Source: Alteriqipengyuania bathyomarina_B
GTDB taxonomy: Bacteria > Pseudomonadota > Alphaproteobacteria > Sphingomonadales > Sphingomonadaceae
Assembly: GCF_038594605.1 (NCBI RefSeq)
Contig: NZ_JBCFZM010000001.1
Location: 992,001 to 1,056,000 of the forward strand
DNA: 64,000 nucleotides
Reading direction: 5' to 3'
Under the pieces are notes generated by a model, which had not been told where the DNA came from, ran no database searches, and was given only the letters and a program-made list of their open reading frames with translations. Position numbers and translations under genes: made by a program. This document shows positions 33,839-42,249 of this stretch, in pieces (positions within the stretch are counted from its first letter, which is position 1; every line of letters begins with the position of its first letter).

Positions 33839-35440
33839 TTATGCGTCCTGCGGCATCAACCGCGGCGCGGCGTCGCGCACGCCCTGATCGACATGCGCGG
33901 CGAAGGGCTCGAAATTGTCGACGAACAGCTGGACCAGCTTGTGCGCGGTCGCGTCATACTCCTGCTTATCGTCCCAGGTCGAGCGCGGATCGAGGATCGC
34001 GCTGTCGACGCCCGAAACGCTGACGGGAACTTCGAAACCGAAATTCTCGTCCGTACGGAATTCGGCGTCGTTCAGCGATCCATCCAGCGCCGCATTGAGC
34101 AGCGCGCGGGTCGCCTTGATCGGCATGCGGTGGCCGGTACCGTACTTGCCGCCGGTCCAGCCGGTGTTGACGAGCCAGCACTGCGCCCCGCCCTCGGCAA
34201 TCCGCTTCTTCAGCAGGTTGCCGTACACGCTGGGGTGACGCGGCATGAAAGGCGCGCCGAAGCAGGTGCTGAAGGTCGCCTCGGGCTCGGTCACGCCGAT
34301 CTCGGTGCCTGCAACCTTGGCGGTATAGCCCGAGAGGAAGTGATACATCGCCTGATCGGGCGTCAGCCGCGCGATCGGGGGCAGGACGCCAAAAGCATCG
34401 GCGGTCAGCATGATGACGGTGCTGGGCGGCGGGCCCATATTCTCGGCCGAGGTGTTCGGGATCGAACTGAGCGGATATGCGCCACGCGTATTCTCGGCGA
34501 GCGAATTGTCGTCGAGGTCGATCTCGCCGTTCTCGTCCATCACCACGTTTTCGAGGACCGTGCCCTCCATCTTCGTGGTGGCGTAGATTTCCGGCTCGGC
34601 CTCGGGGTTGAGGCGGATCATCTTCGCATAGCAGCCGCCTTCGAAATTGAAGACCGCCGTGTCCGACCAGCCATGCTCGTCATCGCCGATGAGCGTGCGG
34701 CTGGCATCGGCGGAAAGCGTCGTCTTCCCCGTGCCCGAAAGTCCGAAGAACACCGCGCTCTTGCCGTCGGGGCCGATATTGGCGCTGCAATGCATCGGCA
34801 TCACGCCCTTGGGCGGCAGCAGGTAGTTGAGCACGCCGAAGACGCTCTTCTTCATCTCGCCGGCATATTTCGTGCCGCCGATGAGGATCAGCTTTTCTTC
34901 GAGGTTCACTGCAATCACCGTCTCGCTGCGGCAGCCGTGGCGTTCGGGGTCGGCCTTGAAGCTGGGCAGATCGATGATCGTGTATTCGGGGACGAAGCCG
35001 TTCAACTCGTCCTGCGTCGGACGCACCAGCAGCGTGCGGATGAACTGGTTATGCCACGCGAGTTCGTTGACGACGCGCACCTTCACCCGGTGCTCGGGCT
35101 GCGATCCGCCGAAGAGGTCCGCGACGTAGAGCGTATCCTTGCCCTTCACCGCCGCGAGGAAATCTTCCTTCAGCGCAGCAAAGTGCTCGGGCGTCATCGA
35201 GGCATTGTTGTCCCACCAGACCGTATCCTCGGTCTCGGCGTTGCGGACGATGAACTTGTCCTTCGCGCTGCGCCCGGTGTGCTTGCCGGTCTCGACCACC
35301 AGCGGCCCGTGCTTGGCGCGCTTGCCCTCGCCATTGTTCAGCGCTGCTTGAGTAAGCGAGGCGCTATCGAGATTGGCGTGGACGGTGGCATCGGTTTCGA
35401 TGCCCTGGTCCGCCAGACTGTGGGACAAAGATACAGGCAC
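33839..35440 (-). CDS. pckA: Phosphoenolpyruvate carboxykinase (ATP)
   Basis: 533 residues. Converts oxaloacetate to PEP in gluconeogenesis. Kinase P-loop GLSGTGKTTLS, metal/ATP segment GDDEHGWSD, substrate motif GGTKYAGEMKKSVF and RMPIKATR are all present. The start is taken as GTG 35440 (VPVSLSHSLADQG), 10 nt after AGGAG; a much longer in-frame frame runs into the leader without coding character. It diverges from chvI, and ChvI regulates pckA in other alphaproteobacteria (family knowledge). Confidence 0.92.
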   Translation of the reverse strand: MPVSLSHSLADQGIETDATVHANLDSASLTQAALNNGEGKRAKHGPLVVETGKHTGRSAKDKFIVRNAETEDTVWWDNNASMTPEHFAALKEDFLAAVKGKDTLYVADLFGGSQPEHRVKVRVVNELAWHNQFIRTLLVRPTQDELNGFVPEYTIIDLPSFKADPERHGCRSETVIAVNLEEKLILIGGTKYAGEMKKSVFGVLNYLLPPKGVMPMHCSANIGPDGKSAVFFGLSGTGKTTLSADASRTLIGDDEHGWSDTAVFNFEGGCYAKMIRLNPEAEPEIYATTKMEGTVLENVVMDENGEIDLDDNSLAENTRGAYPLSSIPNTSAENMGPPPSTVIMLTADAFGVLPPIARLTPDQAMYHFLSGYTAKVAGTEIGVTEPEATFSTCFGAPFMPRHPSVYGNLLKKRIAEGGAQCWLVNTGWTGGKYGTGHRMPIKATRALLNAALDGSLNDAEFRTDENFGFEVPVSVSGVDSAILDPRSTWDDKQEYDATAHKLVQLFVDNFEPFAAHVDQGVRDAAPRLMPQDA

Positions 35441-35686
35441 TTTCGCCAATCTCCTGACTTCAAACGTGATGTTCTGAGCAAGCGTCCGGAGAACCGGATC
35501 GGACAAGAACCACACATACGTATACATGGCTTCTTGCGAGCAGCGCATAAGCGGGCCGACGCGCTCCGTCAAATTGGTGCGAGCCCCATGCAGCAAATGG
35601 TGCAACATCGGGCCGCGATGCGTTGTGAGTAGGCCACACACACGCTACTTTGATGGCGCAGCAACCGCTTGACCGTACTGGACCCC

Positions 35687-36472
35687 ATGGAACCGACGAC
35701 CGACACCAGCGAACCCCTTCCGCCCTCGCAGTCTCCGCTGCGCCGCACCGACCGGCGTGTGATCGCGCTGGTGGACGACGATCGCAACATCCTGACCACG
35801 GTTTCGATCGCATTGCAGGCCGAAGGGTTCGAGACGCGCGTCTATTCCGATGGCGAGACGGCGCTTCGCGCACTGACCGAGAATCCGCCCGACCTGGCCG
35901 TGTTCGACATCAAGATGCCGCGCATGGACGGGATGGAACTGCTCGCCAAGCTGCGCGAGCGTTCCCCCCTCCCCGTCATCTTCCTCACCAGCAAGGACGA
36001 CGAACGAGATGAGGAAGCCGGGTTCGAAATGGGCGCGGACGATTATATCTCCAAGCCCTTCTCGCTCCGCCTGCTGGTTGCCCGCATTCGCGCGATCCTG
36101 CGCCGCAGGGGTGTCGAGGATGGCACTCCGGAAGAGCGCGAGGCGACCGAGGAGGCCGGCCCCTCGCGCGAAAGTTTCAGCCGCGGTCGGCTGACGATGG
36201 ATCCGGCCCGGCATCAGGTTACGTGGGACGGCCGTGCCGTATCGCTGACCGTCACCGAATTCCTCCTGCTGGAGGCGCTCGCCCATCGCCCTGGCGTGAT
36301 CAAGAGCCGCAACCAGCTGATGGATGCCGCCTATCCCGACGACGTCTTCGTCGACGATCGCACGGTCGACAGCCATATCAAGCGCATGCGGCGCAAGTTC
36401 CGCCAGGTGGATTCCAGCTTCGGTGCGATCGAGACCCTTTACGGCGCAGGCTACAGCTTCAGCGACGGCTGA
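35687..36472 (+). CDS. chvI: Response regulator ChvI
   Basis: 261 residues. OmpR-type: receiver with acidic residues D30-D32, phosphoacceptor D74 (FDIKMPRMDG), T101 and K123, then a winged-helix DNA-binding domain (about 170-258: LTVTEFLLLEALAHRPG...DDRTVDSHIKRMRRKFR). It is followed by chvG and the PTS genes, the canonical alphaproteobacterial envelope/acid-stress locus. About 245 nt separate it from pckA; that interval contains the palindrome ATACGTAT at 35516-35523. Confidence 0.9.
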   Translation: MEPTTDTSEPLPPSQSPLRRTDRRVIALVDDDRNILTTVSIALQAEGFETRVYSDGETALRALTENPPDLAVFDIKMPRMDGMELLAKLRERSPLPVIFLTSKDDERDEEAGFEMGADDYISKPFSLRLLVARIRAILRRRGVEDGTPEEREATEEAGPSRESFSRGRLTMDPARHQVTWDGRAVSLTVTEFLLLEALAHRPGVIKSRNQLMDAAYPDDVFVDDRTVDSHIKRMRRKFRQVDSSFGAIETLYGAGYSFSDG

Positions 36473-36489
36473 CGGATGGGAGGCTGACC

Positions 36490-36516
36490 ATGGCAAGTGA
36501 CAACCATGGCAGGTGA
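36490..36516 (+). other. Eight-codon minileader overlapping the chvG start
   Basis: ATG at 36490 sits 6 nt after GGGAGG and encodes MASDNHGR before TGA at 36514. The probable chvG ATG (36506) lies inside it in another frame. The two starts lie in a short imperfect duplication (CCATGGCAAGTGA, CCATGGCAGGTGA). Confidence 0.4.
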
Positions 36517-38098
36517 GCCGGGCCGCGTGCGGCGGATCGCCCGCCCATTGGAGCGGGTCGGCTTTCTCTCCCGCATCTCGCTCACCGCGCGCATTCTCGC
36601 GGTCAACATCCTGCCGCTTGCACTGCTCGGCGGTGGCATCGTCTATCTCGATTCCTACCGCGCGCAATTGCTCGACGAACGCTACAAGCTCGCCCGGATC
36701 GAAGCGCAGATCACCGCCGAGGCGCTCGCGGGCGCGACCCGCGCGCGGCAGGACGCCCTGCTGCTCCAGATCGGCAAGGAACAGGATATGCGGCTGCGCC
36801 TGTTCGATCCCGAAGGCCAGTTGATCGCGGACAGCTTTCAGCTGGGCGAGCCGACCTTCACCCTCGACGACCCGACCGACGATCCGTTCGAACTGCGCTT
36901 CGCCCGGTTCCTCGACCAGATCGTGGATACGGTGGTCAGCGCACAGCCCGTACCCCGCTATATCGAGCCGGAATCGAATATCGCCGATTCGTGGCCCGAG
37001 TTGCAGCGCGCACGCGAGCTGGGCATTTCGCAGATCGAGCTGCGTCAGGCAGCGGACCGCACCCCCGTCATCACCGCCGCCGCCCCGGTCGGCCTTCAAG
37101 GCGCCACGCTGCTGACTACGCGCAATGCGATCGACATCACCGAATCGGTCCGCAATGCGCGCTCCACGCTGGGCACCGGCGTGTTCTTCGCTCTCCTCGC
37201 CTCGATCATGCTGTCCCTGTTCCTTGCCCGCACGATCGTCTCGCCCCTTCAAACGCTTTCCAAGGCCGCCCAGCGCGTGCGACTTGGGCGCGAGCGCGAG
37301 GTGCAGGTGCCGCGCCTGCCCGATCGGCAGGACGAGATCGGCATGCTCGCCCGCGCGGTCGCCGACATGACCGACGCGCTGCGCCACCGGATCGACGCGG
37401 TCGAACATTTCGCCGCCGATGTCGCGCACGAGATCAAGAACCCGCTCGCATCCTTGCGCAGCGCGACCGAATCGCTCAGCCACGTGGACGATCCCGAACT
37501 GCGCGCCCAGCTGCTCGATATCGCGACCCACGACGTGCGTCGGATCGACCGGCTGGTGACCGAAATCTCCGACGCCAGCCGGATCGACGCGGAACTGTCG
37601 CGCGCGACCTTCGAACCGGTCGATCTGATCGCGCTGATCGCCAACATCATAGAGCGGCGCCGCAACCGCGGGATCGACCAGGGACGCTCGGTCGTCTTCG
37701 ATCATGCAGCCAAGGCTGCCTGGACGATGGGCGTGCCCGAACGGCTGGAACGCGTGATCGACAATCTGCTGGATAATGCGGTGTCATTCTCGCCCGAGAA
37801 AGGCACGGTGCGGGTCACGATCGCGCATGATCGCGACGCACTCGTCACGATGGTGATGGACGAAGGCCCCGGCATCGCGCCCGATTCGCGCGACAAGGTT
37901 TTCGAGCGGTTCCATTCCGACCGGCCCGAGACCGAAGGGTTCGGCAACCACAGCGGCCTGGGTCTCGCCATCGGGCGCACCATTGCCGAGGCCCATGGCG
38001 GCATGCTCAGCGTCCACGACCGACCCGATGGCGGGGAAGGCGCTTGTCTCGTGCTCGATCTGCCCGCCCTGCGCGACGACAGTGCGAACGGTGTTTGA
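36506..38098 (+). CDS. chvG: Sensor histidine kinase ChvG
   Basis: 530 residues. Membrane helix 1 at about 28-48, a periplasmic sensor of about 170 residues, helix 2 at about 225-242 and HAMP at about 246-298. Dimerisation domain with phospho-His308 follows (FAADVAHEIKNPLASLRS), then the HATPase domain with N-box (DNLLDNAVSFS), G1 DEGPGIAP and GLGLAIGRTIAEAHGG. It phosphorylates ChvI. A GTG at 36497 in the same frame is an alternative start. Confidence 0.9.
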   Translation: MAGEPGRVRRIARPLERVGFLSRISLTARILAVNILPLALLGGGIVYLDSYRAQLLDERYKLARIEAQITAEALAGATRARQDALLLQIGKEQDMRLRLFDPEGQLIADSFQLGEPTFTLDDPTDDPFELRFARFLDQIVDTVVSAQPVPRYIEPESNIADSWPELQRARELGISQIELRQAADRTPVITAAAPVGLQGATLLTTRNAIDITESVRNARSTLGTGVFFALLASIMLSLFLARTIVSPLQTLSKAAQRVRLGREREVQVPRLPDRQDEIGMLARAVADMTDALRHRIDAVEHFAADVAHEIKNPLASLRSATESLSHVDDPELRAQLLDIATHDVRRIDRLVTEISDASRIDAELSRATFEPVDLIALIANIIERRRNRGIDQGRSVVFDHAAKAAWTMGVPERLERVIDNLLDNAVSFSPEKGTVRVTIAHDRDALVTMVMDEGPGIAPDSRDKVFERFHSDRPETEGFGNHSGLGLAIGRTIAEAHGGMLSVHDRPDGGEGACLVLDLPALRDDSANGV

Positions 38099-38170
38099 GC
38101 GCGTCTCGCCCAGCGGTTCGACCTTGCGTTTGGCACAGGTGATGGATCATGGCCTCAACACGTCTTCGAG

Positions 38171-39085
38171 ATGGAGCGCATGGGATTGAGCACGCCGCAG
38201 AAAATCATGCTGGTCACCGGAATGTCGGGCGCGGGCAAGACAACCAGTCTGCGCGTGCTCGAAGACCTCGGGTGGGAAGCGGTCGACAACTTCCCCATCC
38301 GACTGCTGCGCCCGCTGGTGGAAGAGGTGCTGGCAGGCGACGAGCGCACGCCGCTGGCGATCGGCTTCGATTCCCGGACTCGCGGCTTCGACCCTTCCGC
38401 GATCGTCGCGATCGCCAAAGACCTCACCAAGCGCGACGATCTGGAGGTGACGACCCAGTTCATCGATTGCAACAACAGCGAGCTTGAGCGGCGCTATAAC
38501 GAAACCCGGCGGCGCCATCCGCTGGCCAATGGCCGCACCGCGATCGACGGCATCCGCGCCGAACGCGATCTGCTCGAGCCGCTGCGGCGCTGGGCGGATA
38601 TGCTGATCGATACCAGCGAGCTGGCGACCAACGAGTTGCAGCAGTTCGTCCGCCAGAATTTCGAGACCCAGAATGCGGGCGAACTGGCGATCACGGTTAG
38701 CAGTTTCGGGTTCGCGCGCGGGATGCCGCCGCTCGCCGATCTGGTGTTCGACATGCGGTTTCTCGACAATCCGCATTGGCATCCGGACTTGCGCGAACAG
38801 ACCGGACTGGACGAACCCGTCGCCAGCTTCCTGCAGCAGACCGACGGTTTCGAGGAAACTTTCGGCCGCATCCGCGACCTCCTGATCGACCTGCTGCCGC
38901 GCTATCAGGCGCAGGGAAAGAGTTATGTCCACATTGCTTTCGGCTGCACCGGGGGGCGCCACCGCTCGGTCTACACGGCGCAAAGGATGGCCCAGGCCCT
39001 ACGCGAAACGGGCTTTGCGCCCACCGTCACGCATCGCAACCTCGGCAGCCGCGCAGCCGATATGGTCGAGATGCAAACCGCCTGA
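38171..39085 (+). CDS. rapZ: RNase adapter RapZ (YvcJ family)
   Basis: 304 residues. P-loop GMSGAGKT at 17-24, an inner GFDSRTRG segment and the C-terminal FGCTGGRHRSV motif identify the RapZ/YvcJ P-loop family. In enterics RapZ senses glucosamine-6-phosphate and recruits RNase E; in alphaproteobacteria it sits in the PTS locus and its role is less clear. An alternative ATG is at 38180. Only 72 nt separate it from chvG, leaving no room for hprK. Confidence 0.9.
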   Translation: MERMGLSTPQKIMLVTGMSGAGKTTSLRVLEDLGWEAVDNFPIRLLRPLVEEVLAGDERTPLAIGFDSRTRGFDPSAIVAIAKDLTKRDDLEVTTQFIDCNNSELERRYNETRRRHPLANGRTAIDGIRAERDLLEPLRRWADMLIDTSELATNELQQFVRQNFETQNAGELAITVSSFGFARGMPPLADLVFDMRFLDNPHWHPDLREQTGLDEPVASFLQQTDGFEETFGRIRDLLIDLLPRYQAQGKSYVHIAFGCTGGRHRSVYTAQRMAQALRETGFAPTVTHRNLGSRAADMVEMQTA

Positions 39086-39135
39086 TCGGCGGTTGCCCCT
39101 TGTGTTGAGCGAAAGTCGATTTAGACACCTCGCCC

Positions 39136-39564
39136 ATGATTGGCCTCATTCTGGTAACCCATGGGCAGCTCGCTCGTGAGTTCGTGTCCGCGATGGAACA
39201 CGTCGTCGGCCCGCAGGAGTCGATCTCGTCCGTGTGCATCGGCCCGCAGGACGACGCCGAGGGCCGCCGCGAAGAAATCAGCCAGAAGATCGCCGAGGTC
39301 GACCAGGGCCATGGCGTCATCGTGCTGACCGACCTGTTTGGCGGCACCCCTTCCAATCTCGCGATCTCGCTGCTCGACGAAGGCCGGGTAGAGGTGATCG
39401 CAGGAATCAACCTGCCGATGCTGATCCGCCTGGCGCGGGCGCGCAAGGACATGGACGTAGCCGATGCGGTGCGCGCAGCGCGCGATGCAGGCCGCAACTA
39501 CATCACCATCGCATCCGAATTCCTCGCCCGGCCGAGCGAAGAAATGAAGAGTGCGGGCGAATGA
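39136..39564 (+). CDS. PTS EIIA component, mannose/fructose family
   Basis: 142 residues. Phospho-accepting His9 in LILVTHG; LTDLFGGTPSN is the EIIA-Man hallmark. It is a regulatory phosphotransfer protein with no membrane EIIB/EIIC nearby, as is usual for alphaproteobacterial PTS systems that signal rather than transport. The stop overlaps the HPr start by 4 nt. Confidence 0.9.
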   Translation: MIGLILVTHGQLAREFVSAMEHVVGPQESISSVCIGPQDDAEGRREEISQKIAEVDQGHGVIVLTDLFGGTPSNLAISLLDEGRVEVIAGINLPMLIRLARARKDMDVADAVRAARDAGRNYITIASEFLARPSEEMKSAGE

Positions 39565-39839
39565 GCGGCGAGCGCAGGGCCATCACCATCGTCAACGAAC
39601 GCGGCCTGCACGCCCGGGCCAGTGCCAAGCTGGTCGAACTGGCGAGCCGCTGGCCGGAGACGACCGAAATCCGGGTCGCCAAGGGCGAGCGCGTGGTGGA
39701 TGGGCGCTCGATCCTCGACCTGATGATGCTCGGCGCGGCGCGCGGCGATGAAATCACCCTGATCGTCGAAGGCGAGGATGCGCCTGCCGCGATGGCCGAA
39801 CTGGCGGAGCTGGTCGAAACCGGCTTCGGCGAAGAATAG
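39561..39839 (+). CDS. ptsH: HPr phosphocarrier protein
   Basis: 92 residues. Active His17 in ERGLHARASAKLVELA and the regulatory serine S50 in DGRSILDLMMLGAARG (the Ser46 position of Firmicute HPr). The serine site is kept although no hprK kinase gene occurs in this locus. ATGA overlap with the EIIA gene. Confidence 0.92.
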   Translation: MSGERRAITIVNERGLHARASAKLVELASRWPETTEIRVAKGERVVDGRSILDLMMLGAARGDEITLIVEGEDAPAAMAELAELVETGFGEE

Positions 39840-39863
39840 GGCTGCGCCCGGTCCACCTGCCCC

Positions 39864-40667
39864 ATGCCGCGCCGCTCCATCACCAGCTTTTCCAATCCCG
39901 CGATCAAGGCCTTGCGGAGCCTGCGCGAGAAGAAACACCGCCAGCGCGAACGCCGGTTCCTCGCCGAAGGGCTGCGCCTGCTGACCGATGCGCGCGAGAG
40001 CGGGCGCGTGCCCGAAACGCTCGTGATGGCGGAAAGGCGCGATCCGCATCCGCTGCTCGATGCGCTCGAGCGCGCGGTGGAGGAAACGGGCGGCGAAGTC
40101 ATCGAGACGACGCCCGCGATCCTCAGCAAGATCACCGGCAAGGACAATCCGCAGGGCGTCGCGGGCGCTTTTGTCGAATGGGACACCGGGCTCGACGCGA
40201 TCGACCGCAAGGCCGCGCCGATCTGGCTCGTCGCGCAGGCGCTACGCGACCCCGGCAACCTCGGCACCATGCTTCGCACGGGCGACGCGGTTGGCGCAGG
40301 CGGCCTGATCCTGATCGACGATTGCGCGGACCCCTTCGGTGTCGAGGCTGTCCGCGCGAGCATGGGCGCGATCTTCACCCAGCAGCTGGCCCGCACGCGG
40401 TGGAAGGATTTTGTGCCGTGGTTGCGCGCGCACGAAGGCGCGCAGCTGGTGGCGGCCTCGCTACGTGACGCCGTTCCCTATCGCGGCGCGCCCTATGCCG
40501 CCCCGTGCTTCGTTCTGGTAGGCAACGAGTCGCAAGGCCTCCCCCAAGCCTACGAGGACGCCTGCGACCTTCGCGTGACGATGCCGATGAAGGGCCGCGC
40601 GGACAGCCTCAACGCGGCGGTCGCCGCCGCGGTGCTTGCTTACGAGGTGCTCGCTTCGATCGAATAG
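39864..40667 (+). CDS. SpoU/TrmH-family RNA 2'-O-methyltransferase
   Basis: 267 residues. N-terminal substrate-binding region (SNPAIKALRSLREKKHRQRERRFLAEG) and the trefoil-knot motifs: ALRDPGNLGTMLRTGDAVG, FVLVGNESQGLP and MPMKGRADSLNAAVAAAV. It methylates rRNA or tRNA ribose; the target is not deducible. It follows HPr by 24 nt and may be cotranscribed. Confidence 0.9.
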   Translation: MPRRSITSFSNPAIKALRSLREKKHRQRERRFLAEGLRLLTDARESGRVPETLVMAERRDPHPLLDALERAVEETGGEVIETTPAILSKITGKDNPQGVAGAFVEWDTGLDAIDRKAAPIWLVAQALRDPGNLGTMLRTGDAVGAGGLILIDDCADPFGVEAVRASMGAIFTQQLARTRWKDFVPWLRAHEGAQLVAASLRDAVPYRGAPYAAPCFVLVGNESQGLPQAYEDACDLRVTMPMKGRADSLNAAVAAAVLAYEVLASIE

Positions 40668-40710
40668 GCGCCTCCGCAACACAGCCGGGGGCGTAGCACC
40701 ACCGACCTGC

Positions 40711-41388
40711 TCAGGCCGCCAGATATTCGCCGGTGACGATGTAGTTCACACTATCTGCGATCTTCTTTGCATAATCGCCCACGCGTTCGAGCTGCTTGGA
40801 GATGAAGAGCAACTGCACCCCATCGGGAACGAAGGCTTCATCGTCGCGCATCGCGCGGGCAACAAGCTCGGTAAATTCGTCGAATTGTGCGTTCAGCTGG
40901 ACGTCGCGATCACGCACGACGACCGCCAGCGCAGCCTCGCCCCGGTTGAAGCAGTCGACCGACTGCGCGAGCATCGACGATCCGAGCCGGCTCATCTCGC
41001 GCAGCTTCTGCATCAGCGGGGCCGAGGCCCGCAGATCGATCGTACCGGTTCGTTTTGCCATGTTCTTCGCGTGATCGCCAGAGCGTTCGAGCATCGCGCC
41101 GATCCGGATCGCCATCATCAGATAGCGCAGATCGTCGGCCACGGGCGCACGCAGCGCGATGCAGCGCGTCACTTTACGCTCCAGCTCGCTCTCGAGGGCA
41201 TCGAGCCGCAGATCCTGCGCGATCAGTTCCTTCGCGCGGGCCTGGTCCGAACTGACGAGCGCATCCATCGATGCGTCGAGCGCATGCGTCGCGGCTTGCG
41301 ACATCGCGTTGATGGCGATCGCGATTTCGGCGATCTCGTCGTCGAATGCGGTGACGGTGTGACCGCCCTTGATCCGGGTAACTTCCAT
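40711..41388 (-). CDS. phoU: Phosphate-signalling regulator PhoU
   Basis: 225 residues, all-helical, two PhoU repeats (about 8-105 and 115-210) with metal-binding stretches (RIGAMLERSGDHAKNMA and FISKQLERVGDYAKKIAD). It restrains PhoR/PstSCAB signalling at high phosphate. It stands alone here, without pst genes in the window. A partial Pho-box-like sequence lies at 41398-41415, close to the start. Confidence 0.92.
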   Translation of the reverse strand: MEVTRIKGGHTVTAFDDEIAEIAIAINAMSQAATHALDASMDALVSSDQARAKELIAQDLRLDALESELERKVTRCIALRAPVADDLRYLMMAIRIGAMLERSGDHAKNMAKRTGTIDLRASAPLMQKLREMSRLGSSMLAQSVDCFNRGEAALAVVVRDRDVQLNAQFDEFTELVARAMRDDEAFVPDGVQLLFISKQLERVGDYAKKIADSVNYIVTGEYLAA

Positions 41389-41531
41389 CTTCGGAATGTG
41401 ACAGATTCATTACAAAAAGGGAAGCGCTCGTTCGGCTATTTCCCCAAAATGCGACACTTTTGGAGCAATCCGTCTCGAAAATTCGTCATATTCCGGCCGG
41501 AAGATCGCGCAGTACGCACCGGCCGCGCCGG

Positions 41532-42221
41532 TCAATCCCCGGCGACAAAAGCCGTGATCTTCCACCTGCCATCTTGGCGGTTCGCCACGAGGCGGTAGTC
41601 GACGATGCTGCGCAGGGCATGCTCGGAGACATAGCCGGAGACGCCCTGCTGCGTGGTTACCGGCCAATAGCCGGTCTCATCGTCGTCGCCTTCGTCATAG
41701 CGGACCAGCGCCCAGTCCCAGCTTATCCGGCTCAGGATCTTCGCATCATGCGACGGCGATTGGCGTAGTGGCACGTCGACGCCCATCACGATCACCGTTT
41801 CGAACGGATCTTCGCCGATGGACTTGGGAAAGTACCATGGGAAGGCGATATAGCCCGCGTCCTCGGCATCGCCGTCGAGGTTCTCGTTGACGCCGCAGCC
41901 CAGGTTCACGGTGTCGGCAAGGTCGCTCCACCCCTGGTATTCGCCTGCGTCGAGCCGATCGCGCCACTCGACTACCCCCATCCCCCCGCCGAAATCGAGC
42001 GTCACGCTTTCATCGGCGAGCGCCAGCAAGGCATCGGCGTCGCGCAGTGTAATCGCGTCATCGAGCTGGCGTCTGAACTCGGCGTAGCCGGGCAAATCCT
42101 CGCATTCGTCGCGGGGAGCGAGCGGCCCGGCATCTGGTTGCGTGGCCGAAGTCGCGTTCGTACCGACAGGCGCGGCCACCAGACCCACCACCAGAGTGCC
42201 GAGTATCAACCTGCTGCGCAT
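41532..42221 (-). CDS. Secreted SH3-like hypothetical protein
   Basis: 229 residues. Signal peptide (MRSRLILGTLVVGLVAAPVGTNA), then a region resembling a nuclear-transport-factor-like fold (LDDAITLRDADALLALADESVTLDFGGG, about 58-85). A bacterial-SH3-like C-terminal part follows (VPLRQSPSHDAKILSRISWDWALVRY...GVSGYVSEHALRS, about 145-205). No precise family is recognised. GGGAGG lies 6 nt upstream of ATG 42221. Confidence 0.75.
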   Translation of the reverse strand: MRSRLILGTLVVGLVAAPVGTNATSATQPDAGPLAPRDECEDLPGYAEFRRQLDDAITLRDADALLALADESVTLDFGGGMGVVEWRDRLDAGEYQGWSDLADTVNLGCGVNENLDGDAEDAGYIAFPWYFPKSIGEDPFETVIVMGVDVPLRQSPSHDAKILSRISWDWALVRYDEGDDDETGYWPVTTQQGVSGYVSEHALRSIVDYRLVANRQDGRWKITAFVAGD

Positions 42222-42249
42222 TCTCGCCTCCCTCCGGGGCGCGCGCCAG

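Noticed and set aside
35645..37705. Long frame antisense to chvI-chvG
   Set aside because: It covers two clearly assigned genes on the other strand and has no recognisable domain.
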